64,000 nt of DNA, taken from positions 620,001 to 684,000 of the forward strand of contig NZ_CP110232.1 in NCBI RefSeq assembly GCF_029144185.1, given 5' to 3'. Origin of the DNA: Vagococcus intermedius (GTDB lineage Bacteria > Bacillota > Bacilli > Lactobacillales > Vagococcaceae). The notes beneath the pieces were generated by a model. The model worked only from the letters and a program-made list of their open reading frames with translations. It was not told where the DNA came from and searched no databases. How positions within the stretch are numbered: the first letter of the stretch is position 1; each line of letters begins with the position of its first letter. Position numbers and translations under genes: made by a program. Below, in pieces: positions 47,317 through 56,709 of this stretch.

Positions 47317-48294
47317 ATGGCACAAAAAACAATGATCCAAGCCATTACAGATGCGCTTGCTGTTGAATTAGAAAAAGATCCTAATGTCCTAATCTTTGGT
47401 GAAGATGTTGGTAATAATGGTGGGGTATTCCGTGCAACTGAAGGCTTACAAGCTAAGTTCGGTGAAGACCGTGTAATGGATGCACCGCTTGCTGAATCAG
47501 GTATCGGTGGTATGGCTTTCGGTTTAGCTTTAGAAGGTTACCGTCCTGTTCCTGAAATCCAATTCTTCGGATTTATCTTCGAAGTAATGGATGAAGTTGT
47601 AGCTCAAATGGCTCGTACTCGTTACCGTATGGGTGGCACTCGTCATATGCCAATTACAATTCGCGCACCTTTCGGTGGTGGTGTTCATACACCAGAATTA
47701 CATGCTGATAACTTGGAAGGACTTATTGCTCAATCACCAGGTATTCGTGTAGTTATTCCATCAAACCCATATGATGCTAAAGGGTTACTAATTTCTGCTA
47801 TTCGTGACAACGATCCAGTTGTTTTCTTAGAACACATGAAATTATACCGTTCATTCCGTGAAGAAGTTCCAGAAGGTGAATACACTGTTCCTTTAGATAA
47901 AGCGGCAGTTACGCGCGAAGGTAAAGACGTTTCAGTGATTACTTATGGTGCTATGGTTCGTGAAGCAATCAAAGCAGCTGAAAAATTAGAAGCTGAAGGA
48001 ATCTCAGTTGAAATTATCGACTTACGTACAGTAGCGCCTCTAGATGTTGAAACAATTATCGCTTCAGTTGAAAAAACTGGTCGCGTTGTGGTTGTTCAAG
48101 AAGCTCAAAGACAAGCTGGTGTTGCAGCACAAGTCGTTTCAGAAATTTCAGAACGTGCAGTTCTTTCATTAGAAGCTCCTATCGGACGTGTATCTGCTCC
48201 AGATACTATTTTCCCATTCGGTCAAGCTGAAAACGTTTGGTTACCAAATGCGTCAGATATCGAAGCTAAAGTTAAAGAAGTATACGAATTCTAA
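47317..48294 (+). CDS. pdhB: Pyruvate dehydrogenase E1 component, beta subunit
   Basis: This 325-residue partner of PdhA forms the alpha2beta2 E1. It contains [41 protein letters not shown] and [15 protein letters not shown]-terminal transketolase domain runs from ~195. It starts 2 nt after pdhA and has AAAGGAG upstream within pdhA. Length is normal. Confidence 0.97.
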   Translation: MAQKTMIQAITDALAVELEKDPNVLIFGEDVGNNGGVFRATEGLQAKFGEDRVMDAPLAESGIGGMAFGLALEGYRPVPEIQFFGFIFEVMDEVVAQMARTRYRMGGTRHMPITIRAPFGGGVHTPELHADNLEGLIAQSPGIRVVIPSNPYDAKGLLISAIRDNDPVVFLEHMKLYRSFREEVPEGEYTVPLDKAAVTREGKDVSVITYGAMVREAIKAAEKLEAEGISVEIIDLRTVAPLDVETIIASVEKTGRVVVVQEAQRQAGVAAQVVSEISERAVLSLEAPIGRVSAPDTIFPFGQAENVWLPNASDIEAKVKEVYEF

Positions 48295-48323
48295 GACATC
48301 CTTAGATCAAGCATAGCAAGACA

Positions 48324-48356
48324 TTAGGGAGTGGACTTTCGAGTTTACTCCCTTAA
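48324..48356 (+). promoter_or_regulatory. Hairpin inside the pdh operon, between pdhB and pdhC
   Basis: AGGGAGT pairs with ACTCCCT around a 14-nt loop, extended to TTA/TAA with one bulged base. No T-run follows, so it is not a standard terminator. It may set mRNA processing or the E1:E2 ratio. Confidence 0.5.
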
Positions 48357-48396
48357 CATTAAAAATTATGGGTAAAAAGAAGGGAAGAGTGCGATC

Positions 48397-49995
48397 ATGG
48401 CATTTAAATTTAAATTACCAGATATCGGTGAAGGTATCGCAGAAGGCGAAATCGTAAAATGGTTTGTAGCAGTAGGCGATACGATTAACGAAGATGATAC
48501 ATTATTAGAAGTACAAAATGATAAATCAGTGGAGGAAATTCCATCTCCAGTAACAGGTAAAGTTTTAAACATCGTTGTTTCAGAAGGAACAGTAGCAAAT
48601 GTTGGTGACGTCTTAATCGAGATTGATGCGCCGGGACATGAAGATACTGATGCACCAGCTGAAGCGGCAGCACCTGCACCAGCAGCGACTCCAGCAGCAG
48701 CACCAGCAGGCGGTGTTTTCCAATTTAAATTACCAGATATCGGTGAAGGTATTGCAGAAGGCGAAATCGTAAAATGGTTTGTAGCGGCAGGCGATACAAT
48801 TAATGAAGATGATACTTTATTAGAAGTACAAAATGATAAATCTGTTGAAGAGATCCCATCTCCAGTAACAGGTAAAGTTGTCAACATTGTGGTTTCAGAA
48901 GGAACAGTAGCAAATGTTGGGGATGTTTTAATCGAGATCGATGCACCAGGACATAATGATGCACCAGCATCAGCTCCAGCAGCGGCATCAGCATCTACTG
49001 AAACGGCATCAGCTCCAGCAGCAGTCGTTCCAGTAGCAGCAGACCCATCAAAACGTGTTTTAGCAATGCCTTCAGTCCGTCAATATGCACGTGAAAAAGG
49101 AATTGATATTACAACTGTACCTGCAACAGGTAAAGGTGGACGTGTTCTTAAATCTGATATTGATGCAGTAGCAGCAGGTGGCGCTCCAGTGGTTGCTTCA
49201 GCTCCAGCGGCAACAACAGAAGCTCCAGTTTCAGCTCCTAAAGCGGCAGCTACACCAGTAGCAGCACCAATTGCTCCAGCAGCAAACGGCGAAGCTCAAA
49301 CTCGTGAAAAACTTACACCAATGCGTAAAGCAATTTCTAAAGCGATGGTTAACAGCAAACATACAGCACCTCATGTTACATTATTTGATGATGTTGAAGT
49401 TTCTAAAATGTGGGATCACCGTAAGAAATTTAAAGATACAGCAGCTAAGCAAGATGTTAAATTAACATTCTTACCTTATGTTGTTAAAGCGTTAGTTGCG
49501 ACAATGCGCGACTTCCCAATCTTAAATGCTTCTATTGATGACACAACAGAAGAAATTGTTTACAAAAACTACTATAATATCGGTATTGCTACAGATACTC
49601 CAAACGGATTATTTGTACCAAACATTAAAAATGCTGATTCAAAAGGTATGTTTGCGATTGCTAGCGAAATTACATCTAATGCTCAAAAAGCAATGGAAGG
49701 TAAATTAGCAGCAACTGAAATGCGTGATGGTACTGTTACAATTAGTAACATTGGTTCAGCTCGTGGTGGCTGGTTCACACCAGTTATTAACTACCCTGAA
49801 GTAGCTATCTTAGGTGTAGGTACTATCGATCAACAACCAATCGTAAACGAAGATGGCGAATTAGCTGTTGGACGCGTTATGAAATTATCATTAAGCTTCG
49901 ACCACCGTATTGTTGATGGCGCGACAGCTCAAAATGCTATGAACAACATTAAACGTTTATTAGCAGATCCAGAATTATTATTAATGGAAGGGTAA
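48397..49995 (+). CDS. pdhC: Pyruvate dehydrogenase E2, dihydrolipoyl acetyltransferase with two lipoyl domains
   Basis: This 532-residue core subunit transfers the acetyl group to CoA. Two lipoyl domains (residues ~1-80 and ~107-186) are nearly identical; the lipoylated lysines are K43 and K148 in QNDKSVEE. Alanine/proline linkers join them to the peripheral-subunit-binding domain (~222-260; [14 protein letters not shown]). The catalytic domain follows, ending with [10 protein letters not shown]. The ATG has AAGGGAAGAG upstream. Two lipoyl domains are usual for enterococcal E2, versus one in Bacillus. Confidence 0.97.
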   Translation: MAFKFKLPDIGEGIAEGEIVKWFVAVGDTINEDDTLLEVQNDKSVEEIPSPVTGKVLNIVVSEGTVANVGDVLIEIDAPGHEDTDAPAEAAAPAPAATPAAAPAGGVFQFKLPDIGEGIAEGEIVKWFVAAGDTINEDDTLLEVQNDKSVEEIPSPVTGKVVNIVVSEGTVANVGDVLIEIDAPGHNDAPASAPAAASASTETASAPAAVVPVAADPSKRVLAMPSVRQYAREKGIDITTVPATGKGGRVLKSDIDAVAAGGAPVVASAPAATTEAPVSAPKAAATPVAAPIAPAANGEAQTREKLTPMRKAISKAMVNSKHTAPHVTLFDDVEVSKMWDHRKKFKDTAAKQDVKLTFLPYVVKALVATMRDFPILNASIDDTTEEIVYKNYYNIGIATDTPNGLFVPNIKNADSKGMFAIASEITSNAQKAMEGKLAATEMRDGTVTISNIGSARGGWFTPVINYPEVAILGVGTIDQQPIVNEDGELAVGRVMKLSLSFDHRIVDGATAQNAMNNIKRLLADPELLLMEG

Positions 49996-50007
49996 GGTGA
50001 CTGACAC

Positions 50008-51414
50008 ATGGTAGTAGGAGATTTCGCTTTAGAATTAGATACAGTAGTAATCGGAGCTGGCCCTGGTGGGTATGTAGCAGCAATCCGTGCAGCACAAATG
50101 GGACAAAAAGTAGCAATTATTGAGCGTGAATACATTGGCGGCGTTTGTTTAAACGTCGGCTGTATCCCTTCAAAAGCCCTAATTAGTGCGGGTCATAAAT
50201 ATCAAGAAGCATTAGATTCAGAAATATTTGGTGTTAAAACATCAGGTGTTGAATTAGATTTTGCTAAAACTCAAGATTGGAAAGATAACCAAGTTGTTAA
50301 TAAATTAACATCAGGTGTTGAATTCCTTCTTAAGAAAAATAAAGTTGAAGTTATCACAGGCGAAGCTTTCTTTGTAGATGAGCACACTTTACGTGTTATC
50401 AATGATGAATCAGCTCAAACTTATGAATTCAACAATGCGATTGTGGCAACTGGTAGTCGCCCAATCGAAATCCCAGGATTCAAATTCGCAGGTCGCGTTT
50501 TAGATTCAACTGGTGGTTTAAACTTAAAAGAAGTTCCTAAGAAAATGGTTATTGTTGGGGGCGGAGTTATCGGTGCTGAATTAGGTGGCGCTTATGCCAA
50601 CCTTGGTGCTGAAGTAACAATTCTTGAAGGATCACCACAAATTTTACCAACCTTTGAAAAAGATATGGTTAAATTAGTTGAAAAATCATTCAAAGATAAA
50701 GGAATCAAAGTTGTCACTAAAGCAATGGCGAAAGAAGCTGTTGACAATGGTGATAGCGTAACAGTTAAATATGAAGTTGACGGTAAAGCAGAAGAAGTAA
50801 CAGCTGACTACGTAATGGTAACAGTTGGACGTCGTCCAAATACTGATGAATTAGGTTTAGAAGTAGCGGGTGTTGAAATGACTGAACGTGGTTTAGTTAA
50901 AGTAGATAACCAAGGACGTACAAATGTATCTTCAATCTTTGCGATTGGTGATATCACTCCTGGTGCTGCACTTGCTCATAAAGCAAGTTACGAAGCTAAA
51001 ATCGCTGCAGAAGCTATCTCAGGTAAAGCAGTTGCAATTGACTACTCAGCAATGCCTGCAGTAGCCTTTACTGACCCTGAATTAGCGACTGTTGGTTTAA
51101 CTGAAAAAGAAGCTAAGGAACAAGGGTTAGATGTTAAAGCCTCTAAATTCTCATTAGGTGGAAATGGTCGTGCTATTTCACTTAACCAAATGGAAGGTTT
51201 CGTTCGTTTAGTAACAACTAAAGAAGATAACGTAATCGTTGGGGCACAAGTTGCTGGTGTATCTGCAAGTGACGTGATTGCCGAATTAGGTTTAGCAATC
51301 GAAGCTGGCATGAATGCTGAAGACATTGCTTTAACAATCCATTCTCATCCATCATTAGCGGAAGCTGTTATGGATACGGCAGAACTTGCTTTAGGTATGC
51401 CAATTCATATGTAA
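50008..51414 (+). CDS. pdhD: Dihydrolipoyl dehydrogenase (E3)
   Basis: This 468-residue flavoprotein reoxidises the lipoyl groups with NAD+. The FAD-binding [15 protein letters not shown] and redox-active disulfide [13 protein letters not shown] lie near the N-terminus. An NAD-binding [18 protein letters not shown] and the C-terminal [10 protein letters not shown] catalytic histidine pair follow. It starts at ATG 50008 with AAGGTGA upstream, 12 nt after pdhC. It is the last gene of the operon. Confidence 0.97.
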   Translation: MVVGDFALELDTVVIGAGPGGYVAAIRAAQMGQKVAIIEREYIGGVCLNVGCIPSKALISAGHKYQEALDSEIFGVKTSGVELDFAKTQDWKDNQVVNKLTSGVEFLLKKNKVEVITGEAFFVDEHTLRVINDESAQTYEFNNAIVATGSRPIEIPGFKFAGRVLDSTGGLNLKEVPKKMVIVGGGVIGAELGGAYANLGAEVTILEGSPQILPTFEKDMVKLVEKSFKDKGIKVVTKAMAKEAVDNGDSVTVKYEVDGKAEEVTADYVMVTVGRRPNTDELGLEVAGVEMTERGLVKVDNQGRTNVSSIFAIGDITPGAALAHKASYEAKIAAEAISGKAVAIDYSAMPAVAFTDPELATVGLTEKEAKEQGLDVKASKFSLGGNGRAISLNQMEGFVRLVTTKEDNVIVGAQVAGVSASDVIAELGLAIEAGMNAEDIALTIHSHPSLAEAVMDTAELALGMPIHM

Positions 51415-51422
51415 GCAAAACA

Positions 51423-51460
51423 AATTACTACTAGACATTATGTTTAGTAGTAATTTTTTT
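51423..51460 (+). terminator. Terminator of the pdh operon
   Basis: AATTACTACTA pairs with TAGTAGTAATT around GACATTATGTT, then T-run. Confidence 0.86.
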
Positions 51461-51632
51461 ATTTTTCTGAAAGTCTAAAAATTGTCACCTAAAGGATTGG
51501 TGAATATGGTATAGTATTTATAGTGGATTTATTGTTCTATTAAATATTTTTTTAACAGAGTAAAAAATTTTAGTTAGTGGATTACTAGACCTATATTAGT
51601 GTGCTATAATTTTTTCGGGAGGAATGACAAGT

Positions 51633-52019
51633 ATGAATATTCAAAGACAACCAGAGTTTGTAGAGGCATTTCATTATGATGCTCGCAATAAAGAACAAGA
51701 AATTGAGACAGAGATTAGAGTAGAGATTAGTCCGGTAGATATGAGTGAGTTACCAGATTTTCCTCACGGGAAAAGCTCAGTTTTAGGCTTGCGTATTGCC
51801 TATCAAATCGTTTTTGAAGAGTTTGTTTTAACAGGAGCCGTTAAACAAATGGTAACTTTATTGGACCGTTTTGTTGAAACTGCAGAAGAGTTATCACAGC
51901 CTGAATTAGACGAATTAATGCGCCCCTTATTCTCAATGATTGAGCGTATGACGTATGAAGTGACGGAGATCGCTCTAGATCGCCCAGGTGTTCAGTTGAA
52001 TTTTACGAACAATAATTAA
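51633..52019 (+). CDS. DUF1149-family protein
   Basis: This 128-residue cytoplasmic protein looks like the Lactobacillales-specific DUF1149 family: a beta-rich start (FHYDARNKEQEIETEIRVEIS) and a helical end (VKQMVTLLDRF). It vaguely resembles SecB-like folds, but function is unknown. I chose ATG 51633, which is 9 nt behind GGGAGG; ATG 51624 directly abuts that site. A TATAAT at 51605-51610 is a likely -10. It is upstream of tex but has a hairpin between. Confidence 0.82.
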   Translation: MNIQRQPEFVEAFHYDARNKEQEIETEIRVEISPVDMSELPDFPHGKSSVLGLRIAYQIVFEEFVLTGAVKQMVTLLDRFVETAEELSQPELDELMRPLFSMIERMTYEVTEIALDRPGVQLNFTNNN

Positions 52020-52042
52020 TCTAGACAAGAAGTTAGGTTGGT

Positions 52043-52070
52043 CTGAGACAGTCTGTCTCAGGCTTATTTT
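52043..52070 (+). terminator. Probable weak terminator before tex
   Basis: CTGAGACA (52043-52050) pairs with TGTCTCAG (52054-52061), followed by GCTTATTTTTAT. Confidence 0.6.
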
Positions 52071-52119
52071 TATAAAACTATTTGTGTGAAGTAATTGAAT
52101 GGATAGGAGCGGTAAGTAG

Positions 52120-54303
52120 ATGGAAATGATTAGAGAAAAAGAGACATTAAACCTAGTGCAACAAGAGTTAAATGAGTTTACGCCAAAACAAATTAAAATG
52201 GTCTTGTCGTTATTAAATGATGGCAATACAGTTCCTTTTATTGCAAGATATCGTAAAGAAATGACCGGTAGTTTAGATGAAGTTCAAATTAGAAAGATAT
52301 TTGAACGTTATACTTATATTGAAAATTTAGAAAAGCGTAAAGCAGAAGTGTTAAGAGTTATTCAAGAACAAGAGCAACTGACTCCTGAATTAGAATACAA
52401 GCTGAAAAAAGCTGAGAAAATGCAGCAAGTGGAAGATTTATATCGTCCGTATAAACAAAAAAGAAGAACTAAAGCAACCATTGCCAAAGAAAAAGGATTA
52501 GAACCTTTTGCCAATTATTTGCTATCTCTCCCTTTGTCAGGTGATATAACAATGGAAGCTAAGACATATCTCTGTGCTGAAAAAGAGGTACTAAGTGTCG
52601 AAGAAGTGTTCGAAGGCGCACATGAAATTATGGCAGAAAAAATTGGCGAGGAAGCTAAATTTAGAGCATGGACACGTGAATTTTTTGAACAAACAGGTTC
52701 ATTGGTAAGTGAAGTTAAAGCAGCTGATAAAGATGAAAAAAGTGTGTATGAAATGTACTATGATTATTCCGAACCTTTAAAAAAAATCGTATCTCATCGT
52801 ATCTTAGCAGCCAATCGTGGTGAAAAAGAAGGAATTTTAAAAGTAACTATCCAATGTGAAGAGCGAGCGATTTATGATTACTTTGACAGTCAATTAATTG
52901 GAAACGACCAACACGCTCTGACGGTTCAATTTGTTAGAGAAGCTTATGAAGATGCTTATAAACGTTTTATAGCTCCAGCGATAACGCGTGAAGTAAGAAA
53001 TCAATTGACTGAAAAAGCGGATGAACAAGCAATTTCAATCTTTGGTGAAAATTTACATAATTTATTATTACAATCACCACTTAAAGGTAAAGTAGTATTA
53101 GGGTTTGACCCAGCGTACCGAACAGGGTGCAAAATGGCTGTAGTAGATGCGACGGGTAAAGTTTTAGCAATCAAAGTAATTTATCCACATAAACCAGCGA
53201 ACGAGGTTAAACGTCAAGCCGCTAAAGTAGAATTTTTAAACCTCGTGGAGCAATATCAAGTTGAGATGGTTGCTATCGGTAATGGGACGGCAAGTCGTGA
53301 ATCCGAGCTTTTTGTTTCGGAACAATTAAAAGAATTAAAACGTGACGTTTTTTATGTAATTGTCAATGAGGCAGGGGCATCAGTTTACTCTGCAAGTGAT
53401 GTTGCGCGTCAAGAGTTTCCTGATTTGCCAGTTGAGGAACGTAGTGCAATTAGTATTGCAAGACGCTTGCAAGACCCTCTCGCTGAATTGGTTAAAATTG
53501 ATCCGCAAGCAGTTGGGGTAGGTCAGTATCAGCACGATGTTTCGCAAAAAATGCTAGTAGGTCAGTTGGACTTTGTAGTAGAAACAGCGGTGAACCAAGT
53601 TGGGGTAACTGTTAATACCGCCAGTCCTCAACTTTTACAACATGTATCGGGTCTAACGAAAACAACGGCACATAATATTGTCACTTATCGAGAGGAAAAT
53701 GGTGCCTTTACGAGTCGACCTCAATTGAAAAAAGTACCACGTTTAGGACCTAAAGCTTATGAACAAGCTGTGGGCTTCTTAAGGATTCCTGAGGCTAAAA
53801 ATATTTTAGATAATACAGGTATCCATCCAGAAAGTTATGGGATTGCTAAAGAACTTTTAAGTCGAGCAGGGGTAGTTTCTCAAGAGTTAGGTACTAAGGA
53901 AGCAAAAGAAAAGTTACTAACGTTAAAAACAAGTAGGTTATCAGAAGAATTAGGGATTGGTATGGAAACCTTAACTGATATTATTGAGGGGTTAGGGCAA
54001 CCCGGCCGTGATCTACGTGATGAAATGGCAGCTCCTTTATTAAGGCAAGATGTTTTGTCAATGGACGATTTAAAAGCTGGAATGGAGTTGCAAGGGACGG
54101 TGCGCAATGTTGTTGATTTTGGCGCTTTTGTGGATATTGGAGTTAAACAAGATGGTATGGTTCACATTTCAAAATTAAGTCGAAAATTTGTGAAGCATCC
54201 AACCGATATTGTAGCAGTAGGTGATGTGGTAACTGTTTGGGTAGATGAGGTTGATCTGAAAAAAGGTCGAGTCGCTTTAACTATGTTAGCTCCTAATGTG
54301 TAA
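52120..54303 (+). CDS. tex: Tex-type transcription accessory protein
   Basis: This 727-residue cytoplasmic nucleic-acid-binding protein shows the Tex landmarks. They are an N-terminal helical region (VPFIARYRKEMTG), a YqgF-like nuclease fold (VLGFDPAYRTGCKMAVVD), helix-hairpin-helix segments (LKKVPRLGPKAYEQAVGFL), and a C-terminal S1 domain (~650-720; GTVRNVVDFGAFVDIGVKQDG). Relatives affect transcription elongation and toxin expression. GGAGCGG precedes the ATG. Its end overlaps the next gene by 8 nt. Confidence 0.95.
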   Translation: MEMIREKETLNLVQQELNEFTPKQIKMVLSLLNDGNTVPFIARYRKEMTGSLDEVQIRKIFERYTYIENLEKRKAEVLRVIQEQEQLTPELEYKLKKAEKMQQVEDLYRPYKQKRRTKATIAKEKGLEPFANYLLSLPLSGDITMEAKTYLCAEKEVLSVEEVFEGAHEIMAEKIGEEAKFRAWTREFFEQTGSLVSEVKAADKDEKSVYEMYYDYSEPLKKIVSHRILAANRGEKEGILKVTIQCEERAIYDYFDSQLIGNDQHALTVQFVREAYEDAYKRFIAPAITREVRNQLTEKADEQAISIFGENLHNLLLQSPLKGKVVLGFDPAYRTGCKMAVVDATGKVLAIKVIYPHKPANEVKRQAAKVEFLNLVEQYQVEMVAIGNGTASRESELFVSEQLKELKRDVFYVIVNEAGASVYSASDVARQEFPDLPVEERSAISIARRLQDPLAELVKIDPQAVGVGQYQHDVSQKMLVGQLDFVVETAVNQVGVTVNTASPQLLQHVSGLTKTTAHNIVTYREENGAFTSRPQLKKVPRLGPKAYEQAVGFLRIPEAKNILDNTGIHPESYGIAKELLSRAGVVSQELGTKEAKEKLLTLKTSRLSEELGIGMETLTDIIEGLGQPGRDLRDEMAAPLLRQDVLSMDDLKAGMELQGTVRNVVDFGAFVDIGVKQDGMVHISKLSRKFVKHPTDIVAVGDVVTVWVDEVDLKKGRVALTMLAPNV

Positions 54304-54817
54304 GACGGAAAAATTAAAACAAAATGCTCTAAAACTTCAGCGGTTATATGATGATTTATCAAAAAGTAATGATATAACCAATAAGGACCTGCAGCGGTTA
54401 GTCGAACTGCTTTCTGTTCAGCATTTTGGAGAGAGTTTCAAGCATTATGCTTACTTTAACCCACGACTGAAAACAACAGGTGGACGCTATCATTTAAATT
54501 CTCATGACCTAGACTTTAATAAACTTATTTTTGAATGTCATGGTTTGGAAGAGTTTAAAAAAGTTATTTTACATGAATTATGTCACTATCACTTGCATAT
54601 TAAAGGAGCCGGTTATCGTCATTGCGATAATGACTTTAAGGTATTATTGAAGCAAACAGGGGGAAGTCGTTTCGCTCCGACTTTACCTTTGAAAAAAGAG
54701 GTAAGACTTAAACTCTATACTTGTCAACAATGCGGTCAACTTTATAAGCGGCAACGATACTTAAATGTTAAAAAATTTGGCTGTCAGTGTGGGGGTCGCT
54801 TGGACTTGCAGAATTAA
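54296..54817 (+). CDS. SprT-like zinc metalloprotein
   Basis: This 173-residue SprT/SprL-family protein has the metalloprotease-like HELCHYHLHI motif and a C-terminal zinc ribbon with CQQCGQLYKR and CQCGG. Eukaryotic Spartan relatives act in DNA-protein crosslink repair; the bacterial role is unknown. The start ATG (54296) lies inside tex, 8 nt before its stop, so translation is coupled. Length and cysteine pairs are complete. Confidence 0.92.
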   Translation: MCKTEKLKQNALKLQRLYDDLSKSNDITNKDLQRLVELLSVQHFGESFKHYAYFNPRLKTTGGRYHLNSHDLDFNKLIFECHGLEEFKKVILHELCHYHLHIKGAGYRHCDNDFKVLLKQTGGSRFAPTLPLKKEVRLKLYTCQQCGQLYKRQRYLNVKKFGCQCGGRLDLQN

Positions 54818-54826
54818 GCTAAAAAC

Positions 54827-54982
54827 ATGAAGGTTGCGAAAATATATTTTTTTCGTTATTCTATAGATTGTGATGAACTTTTAATGGTATTTTATGAGAC
54901 GAGTAAATTTCCAATGGTGGATAAGGTTAAATTTGATTTAGAAAATAACTTTTATTCGGGAAAAAGTCCTGAATTATCCTAG
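54827..54982 (+). CDS. Possible small ORF or gene remnant
   Basis: A 51-codon frame starts at ATG 54827 and ends at TAG 54980-54982. The product looks protein-like (YFFRYSIDCDELLMVFYETS) but lacks a ribosome site and any family resemblance. It sits in the 328-bp stretch between the SprT-like gene and the SEC-C gene, which otherwise holds only the latter's promoter. It could be a small protein, a decayed gene or chance. Confidence 0.25.
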   Translation: MKVAKIYFFRYSIDCDELLMVFYETSKFPMVDKVKFDLENNFYSGKSPELS

Positions 54983-55070
54983 TGATAATAGCAGTTACAC
55001 ATTTTTTTCACAAAGTATTAGGTGATAGAGTGGCAGTTATAGGGCTCTTAAACTTAGTCCCATAAAAAAT

Positions 55071-55099
55071 TTGAAAGTAAGGTAAAAATCGGCTATAAT
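55071..55099 (+). promoter_or_regulatory. Promoter of the SEC-C gene
   Basis: TTGAAA (55071-55076) and TATAAT (55094-55099) with 17-bp spacing, 47 bp before the start codon. Confidence 0.75.
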
Positions 55100-55145
55100 T
55101 AATAAGGTCGAAAAGAACGATGAACTTAAGTATGGAGGGTGTTTT

Positions 55146-55778
55146 ATGGCTCAGAAAGAATTTTCTGAAAAAAAAATGGCGAATGTTATTAGTCAAGCCA
55201 ATGAATGGTTTGCAGCATTCCAAGAGAGTAGTTTATATACAAAATTAAATACGTCAGCTCAAGCGAATAGCGAATTAGTTATTATTTCATTTTCAGAATT
55301 GATGTATAAAGAAGAATTACGTTCGGGTAAAGAATGGACAGCAACAACTTTAGAAAATATTTTAGTTAATATTTTCCCTAAAGAAGTATCAGAATATGGC
55401 AATATTTCTAGCGATATTATTGCTATTTTAACGGCTTATTTTGAATTCTTAAAAGAAGATGGAAAAATTAGCAATGCAGATACTTTAAGCCGTAAATTGG
55501 CTAAATTATCATTTGGTGAGGCGACAGAAGTTCCGACACCAACCGTTGAAAAAACTGTTACTAAAAAAGTAGCGCCAGCTACTAAGAAAGCAACAAAAAC
55601 AACTTATAGTGAAGAAGATGTGCAACGTTTCAATCGTTTTGCGATGGGAAATTCAATTAATACAGGCTCAGTTGCAGCAACACCAAAAGTAGCAACAACT
55701 TCTACTAAAACAGTTGGCCGTAATGAACCATGTCCTTGTGGTAGTGGTAAAAAATTCAAAAAATGTCACGGTAAATAA
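55146..55778 (+). CDS. SEC-C motif protein
   Basis: This 210-residue protein has a helical N-terminal domain (~1-115), a lysine/threonine/alanine-rich linker (~120-190), and the C-terminal SEC-C zinc motif [16 protein letters not shown] as known from SecA. The motif binds zinc and can contact ribosomes or SecB. The particular family is unknown to me. GGAGGG lies before ATG 55146. It is monocistronic with a good promoter and terminator. Confidence 0.85.
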   Translation: MAQKEFSEKKMANVISQANEWFAAFQESSLYTKLNTSAQANSELVIISFSELMYKEELRSGKEWTATTLENILVNIFPKEVSEYGNISSDIIAILTAYFEFLKEDGKISNADTLSRKLAKLSFGEATEVPTPTVEKTVTKKVAPATKKATKTTYSEEDVQRFNRFAMGNSINTGSVAATPKVATTSTKTVGRNEPCPCGSGKKFKKCHGK

Positions 55779-55779
55779 A

Positions 55780-55813
55780 AAAAAGACTATCGAAAATTCG
55801 ATAGTCTTTTTTA
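55780..55813 (+). terminator. Terminator after the SEC-C gene
   Basis: AAGACTATCGAA (55783-55794) pairs with TTCGATAGTCTT (55797-55808), flanked by A and T runs. Confidence 0.88.
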
Positions 55814-55967
55814 TTAGGAATTTATTCTCATTTAGATCAATGGATTCTCAATTAAAGTCAGTTTGACTAGCAATATAATAACGGGAAAAAATCTTTTTTT
55901 GAGTACTATAAATAAAAAAATCAAGTATTTATCCTTATAAATAAAGACTTTATCTTTGTTCTTGTTA

Positions 55968-56010
55968 GATAATAATATTCTTTGACTAATAAGTTTTTAT
56001 TTGTTATTAT
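55968..56010 (+). promoter_or_regulatory. ahpC promoter
   Basis: TTGACT (55982-55987) and TATTAT (56005-56010) with 17-bp spacing. GATAATAATATTC (55968-55980) just upstream matches 9 of 13 bases of the PerR-box core TATAATnATTATA, too weak to call firmly. Confidence 0.5.
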
Positions 56011-56055
56011 GATAAAGTGATATAAATAACTAAGAGAAAAAGGGGACTATTAATT

Positions 56056-56622
56056 ATGAGTAACTTAATTAACACTAAATTATTTGATTTTGAAGCAGAT
56101 GCTTATCGCCAAGGAGAGTTTATTAAAGTCAAAACAGAAGATATTTTAGGAAAATGGAGTATTTTCTTCTTCTATCCAGCGGATTTTTCATTTGTATGTC
56201 CAACCGAATTAGGTGACTTACAAGATTATTATAAAGAGTTACAAGCAGCGGGTTGTGAAGTTTATTCAGTTTCTACAGATAGTCACTTTGTACATAAAGC
56301 ATGGGCAGATGCAACTGATACAATTGGTAAATTAGAATATACAATGCTAGCTGATTCAAATGGCCAAATCTCTCGTTTCTTCGAAGTGATGGATGAAGAA
56401 GCTGGACAAGCTTTCCGTGGGTCATTTGTAGTAAACCCTCGTGGTGAAATCAAAGCGTATGAAATCCATGATATGGGCATTGGTCGTAATGCTGAGGAAT
56501 TAGTTCGTAAAGTTGAAGCAGCAATGTTTGTTGAAGAACATGGTGATCAAGTATGTCCAGCTAACTGGAAACCAGGGGCTGATACGATCGCACCAAGTTT
56601 AGATTTAGTAGGTAAAATCTAA
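56056..56622 (+). CDS. ahpC: Peroxiredoxin AhpC
   Basis: This 188-residue typical 2-Cys peroxiredoxin reduces H2O2, alkyl hydroperoxides and peroxynitrite. The peroxidatic cysteine is C48 in FSFVCPTELGDL and the resolving cysteine C167 in DQVCPANWKPG. Length matches AhpC. AAAGGGGA precedes the ATG. It is recycled by AhpF, encoded just downstream past a partial terminator. Confidence 0.97.
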   Translation: MSNLINTKLFDFEADAYRQGEFIKVKTEDILGKWSIFFFYPADFSFVCPTELGDLQDYYKELQAAGCEVYSVSTDSHFVHKAWADATDTIGKLEYTMLADSNGQISRFFEVMDEEAGQAFRGSFVVNPRGEIKAYEIHDMGIGRNAEELVRKVEAAMFVEEHGDQVCPANWKPGADTIAPSLDLVGKI

Positions 56623-56647
56623 CTATTATCTCGATAAAAAATAGAAA

Positions 56648-56682
56648 AGGCTCTACCTTACTAAAGGCTAGGGTCTTTTTTT
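56648..56682 (+). terminator. Probable attenuating terminator between ahpC and ahpF
   Basis: GGCTCTA and TAGGGTC pair with two G-U pairs, with an inner ACCTT/AAGG helix and seven Ts after. It would let part of the transcripts end after ahpC, giving more AhpC than AhpF. Confidence 0.6.
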
Positions 56683-56709
56683 ACTAAGACTAAGGGAGTG
56701 TAAGTTAAA

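Noticed and set aside
48366-48887. A 173-codon open frame antisense to pdhC
   Set aside because: It mirrors the strongly biased, alanine/proline-rich lipoyl repeats of pdhC, has no ribosome site, and the sense gene is certain.
55968-55980. PerR box before ahpC
   Set aside because: Only 9 of 13 core bases match in very AT-rich DNA; not listed as a separate feature.
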